A DNA stretch of 64,000 nt, from NCBI RefSeq assembly GCF_040907265.1, contig NZ_JBFOHP010000002.1, positions 186,001-250,000 of the forward strand. Reading direction: 5' to 3'. A program made the translations under genes and the position numbers. The notes under the pieces are model-generated. The model was not told the DNA's origin and made no database searches. It saw nothing but the letters and a program-made list of their open reading frames with translations. This document shows positions 9,250 to 17,467 of this stretch, piece by piece (within the stretch, counting starts at the first letter, position 1; every line of letters starts with the position of its first letter). This DNA is from Streptomyces sclerotialus (GTDB lineage: Bacteria > Actinomycetota > Actinomycetes > Streptomycetales > Streptomycetaceae).

Positions 9250-10140
9250 ATGTCGGAACTGACAACGGTCCTCTCGGGCCTGTCGTTCGCGGAATGCCCG
9301 CGGTGGCACGACGGACGTCTCTGGGTTTCGGACTTCTACACCAACCAGGTGCTCTCGGTGACCGCGGATGGCTCGGGCTTGCGCACCGAGCTCGAGGTGC
9401 CCCAGCAGCCGGGCGGCATCGGCTGGCTGCCCGACGGCCGTCTGCTGGTGGTCTCGGCGCAGGATCACCGCATACTGCGCCGGGAGTCGGACGGCGGCGT
9501 GGTGGTGCACGCCGACCTGGGCGAACACGTCCCCGGCAACCTCAACGACATGGTCGTCGACGACCACGGCCGGGCCTACGTCGGCAACTTCGGCTTCGAC
9601 CTCGCCGGCGGAGCAAAGCCTGCCACCACCAGCCTGATCCGGGTCGATGCCAAAGGAGGCGTCGAACAGATCGCCGACGACCTGTGGTTCCCCAACGGCT
9701 CCGTCGTAACCGACGACGGCGTACTGCTGGTCAATGAGACCCTCGGCAACCGGGTCACCGCATTCGACATCGACGCCCACGGCGACCTGATAAACCGTCG
9801 CGTCTGGGCCGAGTTCGGCGCCGTGCCCTCGGGTGACGACATGGGCACGATGATCACCGGTGCGGACGTGGCCCCGGACGGCAGCTGCCTGGATGCTGAG
9901 GGCGCCCTGTGGATCGCGGACGCCCTGCACGGCAAGGCAATCCGGGTCCGCGAGGGCGGTGAGGTGATAGACGAAGTACAAGCCGACAGCGGTGTGTTCG
10001 CCTGCATGCTTGGCGGCGCGGACGGCCGGACCCTGTTCCTGTGCGCGGCACCCGACTTCGACCCGGCCGCACGCAGCGCCGCCCGGGAGTCGCAGGTGCT
10101 CGCAACGCGGGTCAGCGTGCCGCACGGCGGCCATCCGTAA
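9250..10140 (+). CDS. SMP-30 / gluconolactonase-type beta-propeller hydrolase
   Basis: A 296-residue six-bladed propeller of the SMP-30/gluconolactonase/LRE family. The start LSFAECPRWHDGRLWVSDF supplies the metal-binding Glu, NLNDMVVDDHGRAYVGNFG the central Asn/Asp contacts, and WFPNGSVVTDDGVLLV and CLDAEGALWIAD further metal-site strands. Members hydrolyse lactones with a divalent metal. It has a clear GGAAGGA ribosome site seven bases before ATG 9250 and follows the flavin reductase by 88 bases. Opening a lactone formed by the upstream monooxygenase is the simplest role in this operon, but sugar lactones cannot be excluded. Confidence 0.85.
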   Translation: MSELTTVLSGLSFAECPRWHDGRLWVSDFYTNQVLSVTADGSGLRTELEVPQQPGGIGWLPDGRLLVVSAQDHRILRRESDGGVVVHADLGEHVPGNLNDMVVDDHGRAYVGNFGFDLAGGAKPATTSLIRVDAKGGVEQIADDLWFPNGSVVTDDGVLLVNETLGNRVTAFDIDAHGDLINRRVWAEFGAVPSGDDMGTMITGADVAPDGSCLDAEGALWIADALHGKAIRVREGGEVIDEVQADSGVFACMLGGADGRTLFLCAAPDFDPAARSAARESQVLATRVSVPHGGHP

Positions 10141-10208
10141 CAAGCACCTCGGCCTCGGGCGCCCCAGCCCATAAAGGCTAACGCCCAACCGGGGCCTCGC
10201 CGGTGAGC

Positions 10209-10247
10209 TCGTCTGAGGCCCCCATTTGGTTTGAGCGCCTCAGACGA
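10209..10247 (+). terminator. Candidate hairpin terminator after the SMP-30 gene
   Basis: TCGTCTGAGGC at 10209-10219 and GCCTCAGACGA at 10237-10247 form an 11-bp perfect stem with a 17-base loop, about 70 bases after the SMP-30 stop. There is no T-run, as is common in high-GC Actinobacteria. It may end the monooxygenase operon; it could also be an operator for the downstream gene. Confidence 0.45.
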
Positions 10248-10428
10248 GAGCCGCCTTGAAAGCCTCCGGGTCCGCGGAGGAGGACGCCCGTGCCATGGCG
10301 TGTCGTGCAGAGCTGCGGGCGCAGTTCTCCATGACCTTGGCCAAGTTGGCTGGCGCCAACGTTGCGATCCGGATGCTTCGAGTCCGCTGGCAGGTCACCC
10401 CGTCGTCAACTTTGGAGACGATCGGTCT

Positions 10429-10484
10429 CGCGGGCGCGGCTGGTGCGCAGCACCGGCGCGGGCGCGGCTGGTGCGCAGCACCGG
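10429..10484. repeat. Perfect 28-bp tandem duplication
   Basis: Two identical 28-bp copies lie head to tail at 10429-10456 and 10457-10484, each beginning CGCGGGCGCGGCTGG and ending CAGCACCGG. They lie upstream of the AcuI-like gene and do not interrupt a recognised gene. The unit length equals that of the duplication that breaks the gene at 22211. Confidence 0.9.
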
Positions 10485-10579
10485 GCCGCTCGACGGCTTC
10501 CTGGTCTGCGTCGCTACCGATCACTGACCGACCCATCGAACGTCGACCACCCTGCCGAGCGACAATCCGAGGAGCACTG

Positions 10580-11563
10580 ATGTTCACCGCGATCGTGACC
10601 GACAATGACGAGTCCGGTTACCGCAGCGAGCTGCGCGAGTTGTCCGCGCACGACCTGCCCGCGGGCGACGTGACCGTCCGGGTCGCCTACAGCACCCTCA
10701 ACTACAAGGACGGCCTGGCCATCACCGGCAAGGGACCCGTCGTGCGGCAGTTCCCGATGGTCCCCGGCATCGACCTCGCCGGGGTCGTCGAGTCGAGCGA
10801 CCACCCGTCGTACTCCCCCGGTGACCGCGTCCTGCTCAACGGCTGGGGCGTCGGCGAGACCCACTGGGGCGGGCTCGCGCAGCTCGCCCGACTGCAGGGC
10901 GACTGGCTGGTGCCGTTGCCGGACGGCCTCAGCGAGCGGCAGGCGATGGCGATCGGCACGGCTGGCTACACAGCGATGCTCTGCCTCATGGCGCTGGAGC
11001 AGCACGGCCTGACGCCAGGCGACGGTGACGTGCTGGTGACGGGCGCCAACGGAGGGGTGGGCAGCTTCGCGATCTCGCTGCTGAGCCGCCACGGCTACTC
11101 GGTGATCGCGGGGACCGGCCGCCCGGAGGAGGGCGACTACCTGCGACAACTGGGGGCGACCAGCATCCTTGACCGCGCCGAGCTCTCCGAGCCGGGGCGT
11201 CCGCTTGCCAAGGAACGGTGGGTCGCGGCCATCGACTCTCTCGGCAGCCACACCCTCGCCAACGTCTGCGCCGGTACGAGGGCCGAGGGCGCCGTGGCGG
11301 CCTGCGGCATGGCGCAGGGCATGGACTTGCCGGCATCCGTGGCACCGTTCATCCTGCGCGGCGTGAGCCTGCTCGGCATCAACAGCGTCACCCAGCCCTA
11401 CGACACGCGCGTCAAGGCCTGGCGCCGACTGAGCCGGGAGCTCAACCGCGCTCACCTCGAAGAGATCAGCCACGACATCGGACTCAGCCAGTCGATCGCG
11501 ACCGCCGACGAACTGCTCGCCGGGCGGATCCGCGGCCGAGTGATCGTCGACGTGACCCACTGA
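10580..11563 (+). CDS. MDR-family NADPH oxidoreductase, AcuI/YhdH type (acrylyl-CoA reductase-like)
   Basis: A 327-residue zinc-free medium-chain reductase. It has the YSTLNYKDGLAITGKGPVVR segment and PGIDLAGVV at the N-terminal domain, then the NADPH-binding VLVTGANGGVGSFAISLL near residue 155, and ends with the conserved GRIRGRVIVDV. This set is characteristic of YhdH/AcuI, which reduces acrylyl-CoA to propionyl-CoA. The ATG at 10580 is six bases after an AGGAG site; longer in-frame extensions run through intergenic repeats and are rejected. It probably reduces an enoyl or acrylyl thioester or a small enone produced in the same catabolic pathway; the true substrate is not visible. Confidence 0.8.
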   Translation: MFTAIVTDNDESGYRSELRELSAHDLPAGDVTVRVAYSTLNYKDGLAITGKGPVVRQFPMVPGIDLAGVVESSDHPSYSPGDRVLLNGWGVGETHWGGLAQLARLQGDWLVPLPDGLSERQAMAIGTAGYTAMLCLMALEQHGLTPGDGDVLVTGANGGVGSFAISLLSRHGYSVIAGTGRPEEGDYLRQLGATSILDRAELSEPGRPLAKERWVAAIDSLGSHTLANVCAGTRAEGAVAACGMAQGMDLPASVAPFILRGVSLLGINSVTQPYDTRVKAWRRLSRELNRAHLEEISHDIGLSQSIATADELLAGRIRGRVIVDVTH

Positions 11564-11594
11564 CCAGCAGCGGCGCTTGTCGTGGTCTCAGCAG

Positions 11595-11768
11595 GCCAGG
11601 GAAGCGACCGAGGCCGAGCTGATCACTTGGTGCACGTGTCGGCTAGCCAGCTACGAGTCACCCATATCTGTGGAGTTACGAACGGAGCCGTCTCACCCCA
11701 CTACAGGCAAGCCGCAGAAGTTCAAGCTGCGTGCGCCGTACTGGGAGGTGCGGGAGCGGCAGGTCAAC
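11595..11768 (+). pseudogene. C-terminal remnant of an AMP-dependent acyl-CoA synthetase
   Basis: In the frame covering 11595-11768 the translation ends like an acyl-CoA ligase: EATEAELITWC, then LASYESPISVELRT, then HPTTGKPQKFKLRAPYW followed by RERQVN. The TTGKPQKFKLR stretch is the A10 motif with its catalytic Lys. Nothing of the rest of the enzyme precedes it, since the AcuI-like gene stops at 11563, and no start or ribosome site exists. It is therefore a relic left by a deletion. Its presence suggests that the catabolic cluster once included an acid-activating enzyme. Confidence 0.65.
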
Positions 11769-11793
11769 TCATTGCACCGTGGAGGAGGAGATC

Positions 11794-12240
11794 ATGCAGA
11801 AAGCAGCGGATCCTCTGATCGTGGAGGGCGTCGTGGAGACAGGCGCCCAGCGGGGGCGGGAACTCGGCTTTCCAACTGCCAACCTGTCGCTGGCCGGCGA
11901 TGCGGTCCGTGGTGACGGGGTCTGGGCAGGGCTCGTCCGACTGCTCGACGAACCCGACAGCTGGCCACGGGTCGCGGCTGTCTCGGTGGGTCGACGCCCT
12001 ACCTTTTACGACAGACGTGGCCCACGCCTGCTCGAGGCGCACCTGCTCGACTTCCGAGGTGACCTCTACGGACGACCGATCAGGGTCGAGCTGTGCCAAC
12101 GGCTCCGCCCCATGCGCGCCTTCGGCTCCGTCGAAGCCCTGGTACGCCAACTCGGGGACGACATCGCCGACGCAAGAGGCTGGGCCGCTGCCGCTGGCTT
12201 GGAGGCGCTCCAGCGGGATCGCGTCCATGTCGATCGGTGA
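11794..12240 (+). CDS. Stand-alone riboflavin kinase (flavokinase) domain protein
   Basis: A 148-residue protein equal to the C-terminal kinase half of bifunctional RibF. It has the signature GRELGFPTANLS near residues 21-32, VAAVSVGRRPTFY near 70, LEAHLLDFRGDLYGR near 88 and a final RLRPMRAFGSVEALV helix. The adenylyltransferase half is absent, so the product should be FMN, not FAD. The ATG follows a strong GGAGGAGGAG site. Its position in a cluster with an LLM monooxygenase and flavin reductase makes local FMN supply a sensible inferred role. Its end overlaps the Nudix gene. Confidence 0.85.
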   Translation: MQKAADPLIVEGVVETGAQRGRELGFPTANLSLAGDAVRGDGVWAGLVRLLDEPDSWPRVAAVSVGRRPTFYDRRGPRLLEAHLLDFRGDLYGRPIRVELCQRLRPMRAFGSVEALVRQLGDDIADARGWAAAAGLEALQRDRVHVDR

Positions 12241-12694
12241 CGCGGTGGAAGGCGAGCATCACCCCCACCCTCCGCTTCGACCCGCGGCTGCCCCGCGGCA
12301 TGAAGTCGTGGCGGTGGTCGTGACCTGGCGCGGCAAGATAGGGCTGTTCAAGCGCAGCGTCAACGTCTCTTCCGACGCTGGGCGCTGGCATTGCGTTACT
12401 GGCTTCTTGGATGACTCCGAAACATCACGTGAGGCGGCGCTCCGTGAGCTGGCCGAGGAAACGGGGCTCAAGATCGAGCACCTGGTCACACTAGACGAAG
12501 GGCCTGCGCTGGACCTGCCTGACAGCGAAGGAAGGACCTGGCGTGTGCACACCTTCCACGCCTCGACCGAGCAGCGCCGACTGACTCTCAACTGGGAACA
12601 CGAGTGCTATCGCTGGGTGACCCCGTCACGGATGCGCCGTTTCGCCGGTCAGGTGACGTGGCTCCAACACGTTACCCAAGTGCTGCGGCTTTGA
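12227..12694 (+). CDS. Nudix hydrolase
   Basis: A 155-residue protein with a complete Nudix box at residues 59-81 (GFLDDSE ... RELAEETGL), including the metal-binding REXXEE core. The ATG at 12227 lies inside the riboflavin kinase gene (14-base overlap), so translation is likely coupled. Nudix enzymes cleave nucleoside diphosphates linked to another moiety. With a flavokinase beside it, a flavin or pyridine nucleotide is a possible substrate, but the specificity cannot be read from the sequence. Confidence 0.8.
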   Translation: MSIGDAVEGEHHPHPPLRPAAAPRHEVVAVVVTWRGKIGLFKRSVNVSSDAGRWHCVTGFLDDSETSREAALRELAEETGLKIEHLVTLDEGPALDLPDSEGRTWRVHTFHASTEQRRLTLNWEHECYRWVTPSRMRRFAGQVTWLQHVTQVLRL

Positions 12695-12893
12695 ACTCGA
12701 TTGCTCAATATGGAAAACCAGGCTGGTGATCCACATGGTCATCCACCCGTTGTGGTCCTTCACCCGTTCAGGAACTCCAACGTGACGCCAGCAACCAACT
12801 TCGGGGGGTAGCTCGCTTGCGGGAAAACTGATCTCGGTGCCGGGCGGCGGATAATTCTTGGGCTTTGATCCGAGATGAGCGCAGGATCTCGTC

Positions 12894-13148
12894 GTGGATT
12901 CTTTGAACGACACCAGTTGGGTGAGGAAAAGGGCAGATCTCGTGTCCTACGTCAGAAGGCTCAGCCAGGAAGCTGAGACCGCCTCCGGCGGTTGGGAGAA
13001 CCAATCGCTGGACCACTACCTTGAAGCACTCAGCGCTTGGACCAATGACATGGACGGCTACTTCCGCAACTGAGGAGAACCGATCCCGGACCGCCCGGAC
13101 TGGAGCTTGATCGCCAGCATGCTGAGGGCGGCCTGCTTCTACGAATGA
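12894..13148 (+). pseudogene. DUF7660-like small protein gene with an in-frame stop
   Basis: From the GTG at 12894 a frame runs to TGA at 13071-13073 and, in the same frame, continues to a second TGA at 13146-13148. The joined product has the layout I remember for DUF7660: an N-terminal helix, GGWENQSLDHYLEALSAW, then after the stop GEPIPDRPDWSLIASMLRAA ending FYE. Both halves look conserved and the stop falls between them, so a single nonsense change, for example from TGG, has broken the gene. Function is unknown. It lies immediately left of an insertion sequence. Confidence 0.6.
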
Positions 13149-13274
13149 AGACACAGTCTTCGATCTCCATATCGAGTGCCGTCGTCTGCGGGAAGTGCTG
13201 AACTGCACATTCATCGACGGGGGCTGTCGTCGAGCGGTCGTCCTTCTACCGTGGCGGTGGAGGAGGCGGTGGCG

Positions 13275-13795
13275 ATGGTGTCGCTGGTCGAGGAGTTGCG
13301 GGCACGGGAGGCTGCGGCGCGGGCACGGGTGGAAGCCCTTGAGTCGCAGCTCGCGGAGTTGACGGGGCGGTTGGAGGCCGAGCGCGAGGTGTGGTCGCGG
13401 TTGCGGGTCACGTGCGAGACGGTGGCCCAGGTGACGGCGGAGATCTCCGCCCGGAACACCTTCGACACCACGGAGGCGGCGGAGTCGGTGAACGTCGCGC
13501 CCGTGCGGAAAGTGGGGGCGATCATGGTGCCGCACTGGCGAGAGGGACTGCCGGTGGACGTGCTGCCGGACGTGTACCGGGACATCGTCGAGGTGGTGGC
13601 GGACGCGTCGGGCCCCATGCAGGCCAAACAGATCGTGCCGAGATCGGCCTGCCGGCAGCCTCGGCGAAGGTCGAGGGGACACGGGGAAAGCTGAAACGGC
13701 TGGTGGAGCGGGGCTGGCTGACCGAGGACCAGCCCGGTCGGTTCTCCCTGGCTCACCGGCCGGCCGGGGAAAACACCGAACTCCCGGAACGATGA
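13275..13795 (+). pseudogene. ISKra4 passenger protein, frameshifted
   Basis: The first frame (ATG 13275) encodes a coiled-coil lead (VEELRAREAAARARVEALES), then a conserved middle ending GPMQAKQIV. The C-terminal winged-helix-like part (EIGLPAASAKVEGTRGKLKR, then VERGWLTED) is in another frame and ends at 13795. One base too many or too few near 13636 separates them. Proteins of this kind sit upstream of ISKra4 transposases and their role is unknown. The shift may be decay, a sequence error or, less likely, programmed. Confidence 0.6.
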
Positions 13796-13856
13796 AGGCC
13801 CTTCTTCCTACCGTCGGAGGTACCACCCAAACCGAACAGCAGGAAGAAGAGCCACG

Positions 13857-15377
13857 ATGGAACGCTACGACGCCATCGCTGCCTTCGCCGAGTTCGCTGC
13901 CGCTGTCAGGGCCTTCGACCGTCTCAAGAGTGACCTGGCCGGTCCACGGACGGCAGGGCTGGCCCATCACGAGCTGGAAGCATTGATCGAGGCACAGGGC
14001 CGCGAGATGCTGCGGTTGCTGTTCCAAGGCCATCTCGACCTGCGCGCCCGCCTCGAGCGCGAACGCATGGACCGTCCGCCGACCGCCGCGGACGGGCTGG
14101 TGCGGCCGTATCGGGAGACAGGTCACCACCGCGCACTGGCCTGTGTGTTCGGCACGGTCACCGTCGAGCGATGCGCCTGGCGGCAGAAGGGACTGTCCGC
14201 CGTCCGTCCCGCCGACGCGGAGCTGTCGCTGCCCGCCGGTCGGCACTCCTACGGCCTGCACCGACTCGTGGTCCGCGAGGCCATCCGCAGCTCCTACGAC
14301 CAGGCGAAGGTGGCGATCGAGGACCGCTGCGGAAAGGTACTGGGCAAGCGGCAGGCCGAACGCCTGGCAGCCGAAGCCGCCCGGGACATCGACGCCTTTT
14401 ACCGCCAACAGGTTCCGTTGCCGGCGACCGCCGACACCCTGCTCGTCCTGCAGGTCGACGGCAAGGGCATCGTCATGAGGCCCGAGACCCTGCTGCCCGC
14501 CACCCTCAAAGCTCACCTCACCGCCCGGCGGACGATACACACCCGGCTCGCCCCCGGCGAGAAACCGCACCGCAAACGGATGGCCACCCTGGCCTGCGTC
14601 TTCGACGCCGATCCGGCACCCCGCCGGCCGCACGACGTCATCGCCCCGCCCGACGGCCGCAGCCGCCAGCGCTCGCCCCGATCGGGGCCGGTTGCGGTGG
14701 CGAAATGGCTGACCGGATCGGTCGCCCATCCGCCCGAGCACACCATTGCCGCCGCCTTCGATCAGGCCGAAGCCCGCGATCCCGGCCACCACCGCACCTG
14801 GGTCGTCCTCGTCGACGGCGCCCGCCACCAGCTCAACCTCATCCACGCCGAAACCGCCCGGCGCAGGGTGAGCGTGCATGTCCTACTCGACATCGTGCAC
14901 GTCAGCGAGTACCTATGGACCGCGGCGCACACCTTCCACCGGCCCGGCACTGTCGAGGCCGAGACCTGGGTCGCCAGCCACCTCACCACCATCCTGCACG
15001 GCCAGCCCGCCCGCGCCGCCACCGAAATCACCGCCCAGGCCGAACAGGGCCGCCTGCGCGGCGCCAAGCGAGAGGCTGTCGATGCCTGCACCGGTTACCT
15101 CACCGGGCACCTCGACCAACTCCGCTACGACACCGCCCTGGCCGCCGGCTGGCCGATCGCCACCGGCGCCATCGAAGGGGCATGCCGCCACCTGATCGGC
15201 GACCGCCTCGACATTACCGGCGCCCGCTGGGGCCTGTCCGGCGCCGAAGCCATCCTCAAACTCCGGGCCCTGCACGACAACGACGACCTCGACCAGTACT
15301 GGAAATTCCACCTCGCGCAGGAGCACGAACGCCTCTACCCCAACTCCTACCAGCACAACTACCGGCTCACGGCATGA
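13857..15377 (+). CDS. ISKra4-family transposase
   Basis: A 506-residue transposase whose frame is uninterrupted. It begins MERYDAIAAFAEFAAAV, has VFGTVTVERCAWRQKGL in the N-terminal part, and shows the acidic catalytic strands LVLQVDGKGIVM near residue 200 and WVVLVDGARHQLNLI near 320. It ends with GAIEGACRHLIGDRLDITGA (read in parts), where the last Glu of a DDE-type site is expected. Family assignment rests on this overall pattern. The gene appears intact, so the element may still be active even though its passenger gene is shifted. Confidence 0.85.
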   Translation: MERYDAIAAFAEFAAAVRAFDRLKSDLAGPRTAGLAHHELEALIEAQGREMLRLLFQGHLDLRARLERERMDRPPTAADGLVRPYRETGHHRALACVFGTVTVERCAWRQKGLSAVRPADAELSLPAGRHSYGLHRLVVREAIRSSYDQAKVAIEDRCGKVLGKRQAERLAAEAARDIDAFYRQQVPLPATADTLLVLQVDGKGIVMRPETLLPATLKAHLTARRTIHTRLAPGEKPHRKRMATLACVFDADPAPRRPHDVIAPPDGRSRQRSPRSGPVAVAKWLTGSVAHPPEHTIAAAFDQAEARDPGHHRTWVVLVDGARHQLNLIHAETARRRVSVHVLLDIVHVSEYLWTAAHTFHRPGTVEAETWVASHLTTILHGQPARAATEITAQAEQGRLRGAKREAVDACTGYLTGHLDQLRYDTALAAGWPIATGAIEGACRHLIGDRLDITGARWGLSGAEAILKLRALHDNDDLDQYWKFHLAQEHERLYPNSYQHNYRLTA

Positions 15378-15407
15378 CCCACGAACTTCCCAGAGCTGGA
15401 GCTACAC

Positions 15408-15895
15408 CCAACTCAATTCGGCGTGAAACGGGCCGTGTTCTGGCGTTGGGATCATACGCGGCCTCGGACGCGGTGGTGGTACGCCCGTCGGGCGGGACAG
15501 GACGGCCACCGGCGCTCAGCCGGCAGCTCGTGCAGCGCATGGCGAACGGCACCGTCCGGTACGGCCTGGTGGGAAGCCGCGCGAGCCGCGTCCACCCGGC
15601 GCACGGAACAAGACGACGACGGCCGAGGTGATGAGCCGGCAGGGCCCTGTACCGCTGGAGGAAAAGCGTTCACGTTGACGTCACGCTTCCGCGACGACTT
15701 CTTCCGCTGCCTGCCCCGCCGTCATGTCACCCTGTTCACGCCGGTGGACGCGACTCTTCGAGAACGGGCCGGTGATGGCCTCGGTGGTCCTCACCGCTGC
15801 CAGGGCAACACTCAGCAAATCGTTAGGCCGGGCCATGAAGAGGAGCAATGGAGCCCGATGGTGTTGCGCCGGCGATACCGGACGGGGCCGAGGCC
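15408..15895. other. Non-coding or unrecognised stretch right of the insertion sequence
   Basis: About 490 bases between the element and the solute-binding protein gene. Open frames exist on both strands, but none has a ribosome site, family resemblance or convincing codon use. No long repeat or hairpin was found. It may hold debris of a gene lost at the insertion. Confidence 0.4.
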
Positions 15896-17467
15896 TCAAG
15901 GTTCGACCACTCCCATGTAGTGGTACGCCTGCTCCAGGTCCGGCCTGAGTTCGACCAAGGCGAGCGGTTTCTTCTTCGGGTTTCCCAAGTCGTCGAAATC
16001 GACCTTTCCGGTGAGTCCATGCACCGCATCGACCCCGTTGATCTGCATCAGCATCTGCCGCACGCTGCCGGCCGTCACCTTGTCCTCGCCGCGTGCCCCG
16101 GCCGCGCTACGGATGGCCCGGCCCAGAACGTATACGCTGTCGTGGCCCAGCAGAGGCAGTCCCGACAGCAGCTCCTCCTCAGCACCGAATTCCGCGAGGT
16201 ATGCGTCCTGAAAGGCCGGGAAAGGGTTTACCCGGCTCTTGGCGAAGATGTCGGCGGGCTGCTCCGGGTGCCCTAGCGCAGTGTAAAGCACCTTCATACG
16301 GCTGCTTTTCCAGTGCTGTCGAAACGGCTCGCTCTCCTCTTGCTGCTCACCTGAGGGCATGTCGTAGTAGCCCCCCACCGCGTCGTCCCCCGTGAGTACG
16401 GTGATCGGGCAGGTGCGGCCGTTGGCCGCCGACGCCTCGATGAACACCTTGAGTTCCCGGCCCCGACCGGCGAAGTAAACGACGTCGTTGCGACCGGAGG
16501 AATCGCACACCTTGTCTGCAATGGACGCCAGGGCGTTGTCCACCGCATCGGCCCCGGAGACGTACGGCAATTCCTCGGGCGCGCTGTTCAAACCGGCCGC
16601 CGAGGCGGACTGGGAGAATCCGGTACGCAATGAGGTGCTGTAGATGTCAGCCTCGTTGCGGTCCTTCACGATGCGCACTCGGAGTTCCGGGTGTTTTCGC
16701 TGTTGCTTCCTGAGGTATCCCACCGCGGCCGACGCCTGGTCCTTGTTCGGCGGAACCACCCGGAAGAAGCCCGGCCGCTCGGCCGAGCTGAGATCGTCGG
16801 CTGTCACCGTCGTGCCCATGACGGGAACCTCCGCTCTGCGCAACGCATCGACCGCAGACCTGATCGTGGCGAGGCTCTGGCCCAGGCCGGCGACCGCGAC
16901 AACCGGGTGGCTGGTGACCTCGGTCAGCGAAACGATCTGCTCGACCAAAGGCCGCCACTGCTCGGAGCCCTGACCGCTGTTGGCCAGCAGCAGTTTGATC
17001 TGCGGGGTGGTCCCCAGGCCGCCGTGCTGGTGCGAGTTCAGTTCTCGCTGGGCCAAGTAGGCGCCCTCCAGTTCCTGGCGTATGCTCTCGCGGCCCGCGT
17101 CGGTCGGCCCGAGAGTCATGGGCTGGAGATACGCGATTCCGACCCATGGCTTGCCCGATTCCTCGACCTTTCTGTTCTCCTCAAGAATCTTGCTGCTGAC
17201 CTCCTCCAGAGACTCGTTGTAGACGTAGGCGCCGTCGGTCACCCCGATGCACTCGGCAGCCGGCCCCCGCTCGCGCACGCCATCAGCACACTGCACCGCG
17301 AACCGGTCGTACGTCTCGACCCCGGCGAACGCCAGACCGCCGACAGCCGTCAGCGCCACTACGGACCACAGCAGTTTGCGGCGGCGCGGCGGAGACGGCG
17401 TGAAGAGGTCGTCCCCCGGTACGGGACGTGGCCGCCCAGGCAGCCCACCCTGGTCGTCTACCACCAT
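15896..17467 (-). CDS. Membrane-anchored periplasmic-binding-protein-like receptor (type I solute-binding fold)
   Basis: The 523-residue protein begins with a cytoplasmic proline/arginine-rich tail, then a single membrane helix at about residues 33-50 (LLWSVVALTAVGGLAFAGV). The outside domain resembles amino acid-type ABC solute-binding proteins: VGIAYLQPMTLG, the VVAVAGLGQSLATIRSAVDA segment (read in parts), VPVMGTTVTADDL, GFFRVVPPNKDQASAAVGYL (read in parts) and LGHDSVYVLGRAIRSA. No lipobox is seen. No permease or ABC ATPase gene is nearby, so import is unlikely. Its start overlaps the end of the NTPase gene by ten bases, which suggests that the two proteins are made together and that this one is a receptor for the other. 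That is inferred. Confidence 0.75.
   Translation of the reverse strand: MVVDDQGGLPGRPRPVPGDDLFTPSPPRRRKLLWSVVALTAVGGLAFAGVETYDRFAVQCADGVRERGPAAECIGVTDGAYVYNESLEEVSSKILEENRKVEESGKPWVGIAYLQPMTLGPTDAGRESIRQELEGAYLAQRELNSHQHGGLGTTPQIKLLLANSGQGSEQWRPLVEQIVSLTEVTSHPVVAVAGLGQSLATIRSAVDALRRAEVPVMGTTVTADDLSSAERPGFFRVVPPNKDQASAAVGYLRKQQRKHPELRVRIVKDRNEADIYSTSLRTGFSQSASAAGLNSAPEELPYVSGADAVDNALASIADKVCDSSGRNDVVYFAGRGRELKVFIEASAANGRTCPITVLTGDDAVGGYYDMPSGEQQEESEPFRQHWKSSRMKVLYTALGHPEQPADIFAKSRVNPFPAFQDAYLAEFGAEEELLSGLPLLGHDSVYVLGRAIRSAAGARGEDKVTAGSVRQMLMQINGVDAVHGLTGKVDFDDLGNPKKKPLALVELRPDLEQAYHYMGVVEP

Larger units (their letters stand above)
10141..10579. other. Intergenic stretch with hairpin and 28-bp tandem duplication
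   Basis: About 440 bases between the SMP-30 gene and the AcuI-like gene. It contains a terminator-like hairpin at 10209-10247 and a perfect 28-bp duplication at 10429-10484. Open frames on either strand here have no recognisable family. An AGGAG ribosome site lies just before the ATG at 10580. Confidence 0.5.
13176..15407 (+). mobile_element. ISKra4-family insertion sequence
   Basis: The element carries a transposase gene (13857-15377) preceded by a small passenger gene (13275-13795), the usual order in actinobacterial ISKra4 elements. Imperfect terminal inverted repeats can be drawn between about 13176-13200 (containing TGCGGGAAGTGC) and the complement of 15381-15407 (containing CTGGGAAGTTCG). 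No clean target duplication is visible, so the ends are approximate to a few tens of bases. Confidence 0.7.

Noticed and set aside
12626..12913. Minus-strand frame opposite the end of the Nudix gene
   Set aside because: Overlaps the Nudix gene and the DUF7660-like gene and has no recognisable domain.
15423..15920. Plus-strand frame after the insertion sequence
   Set aside because: No ribosome site, no family, and it runs into the 3' end of the opposite gene.
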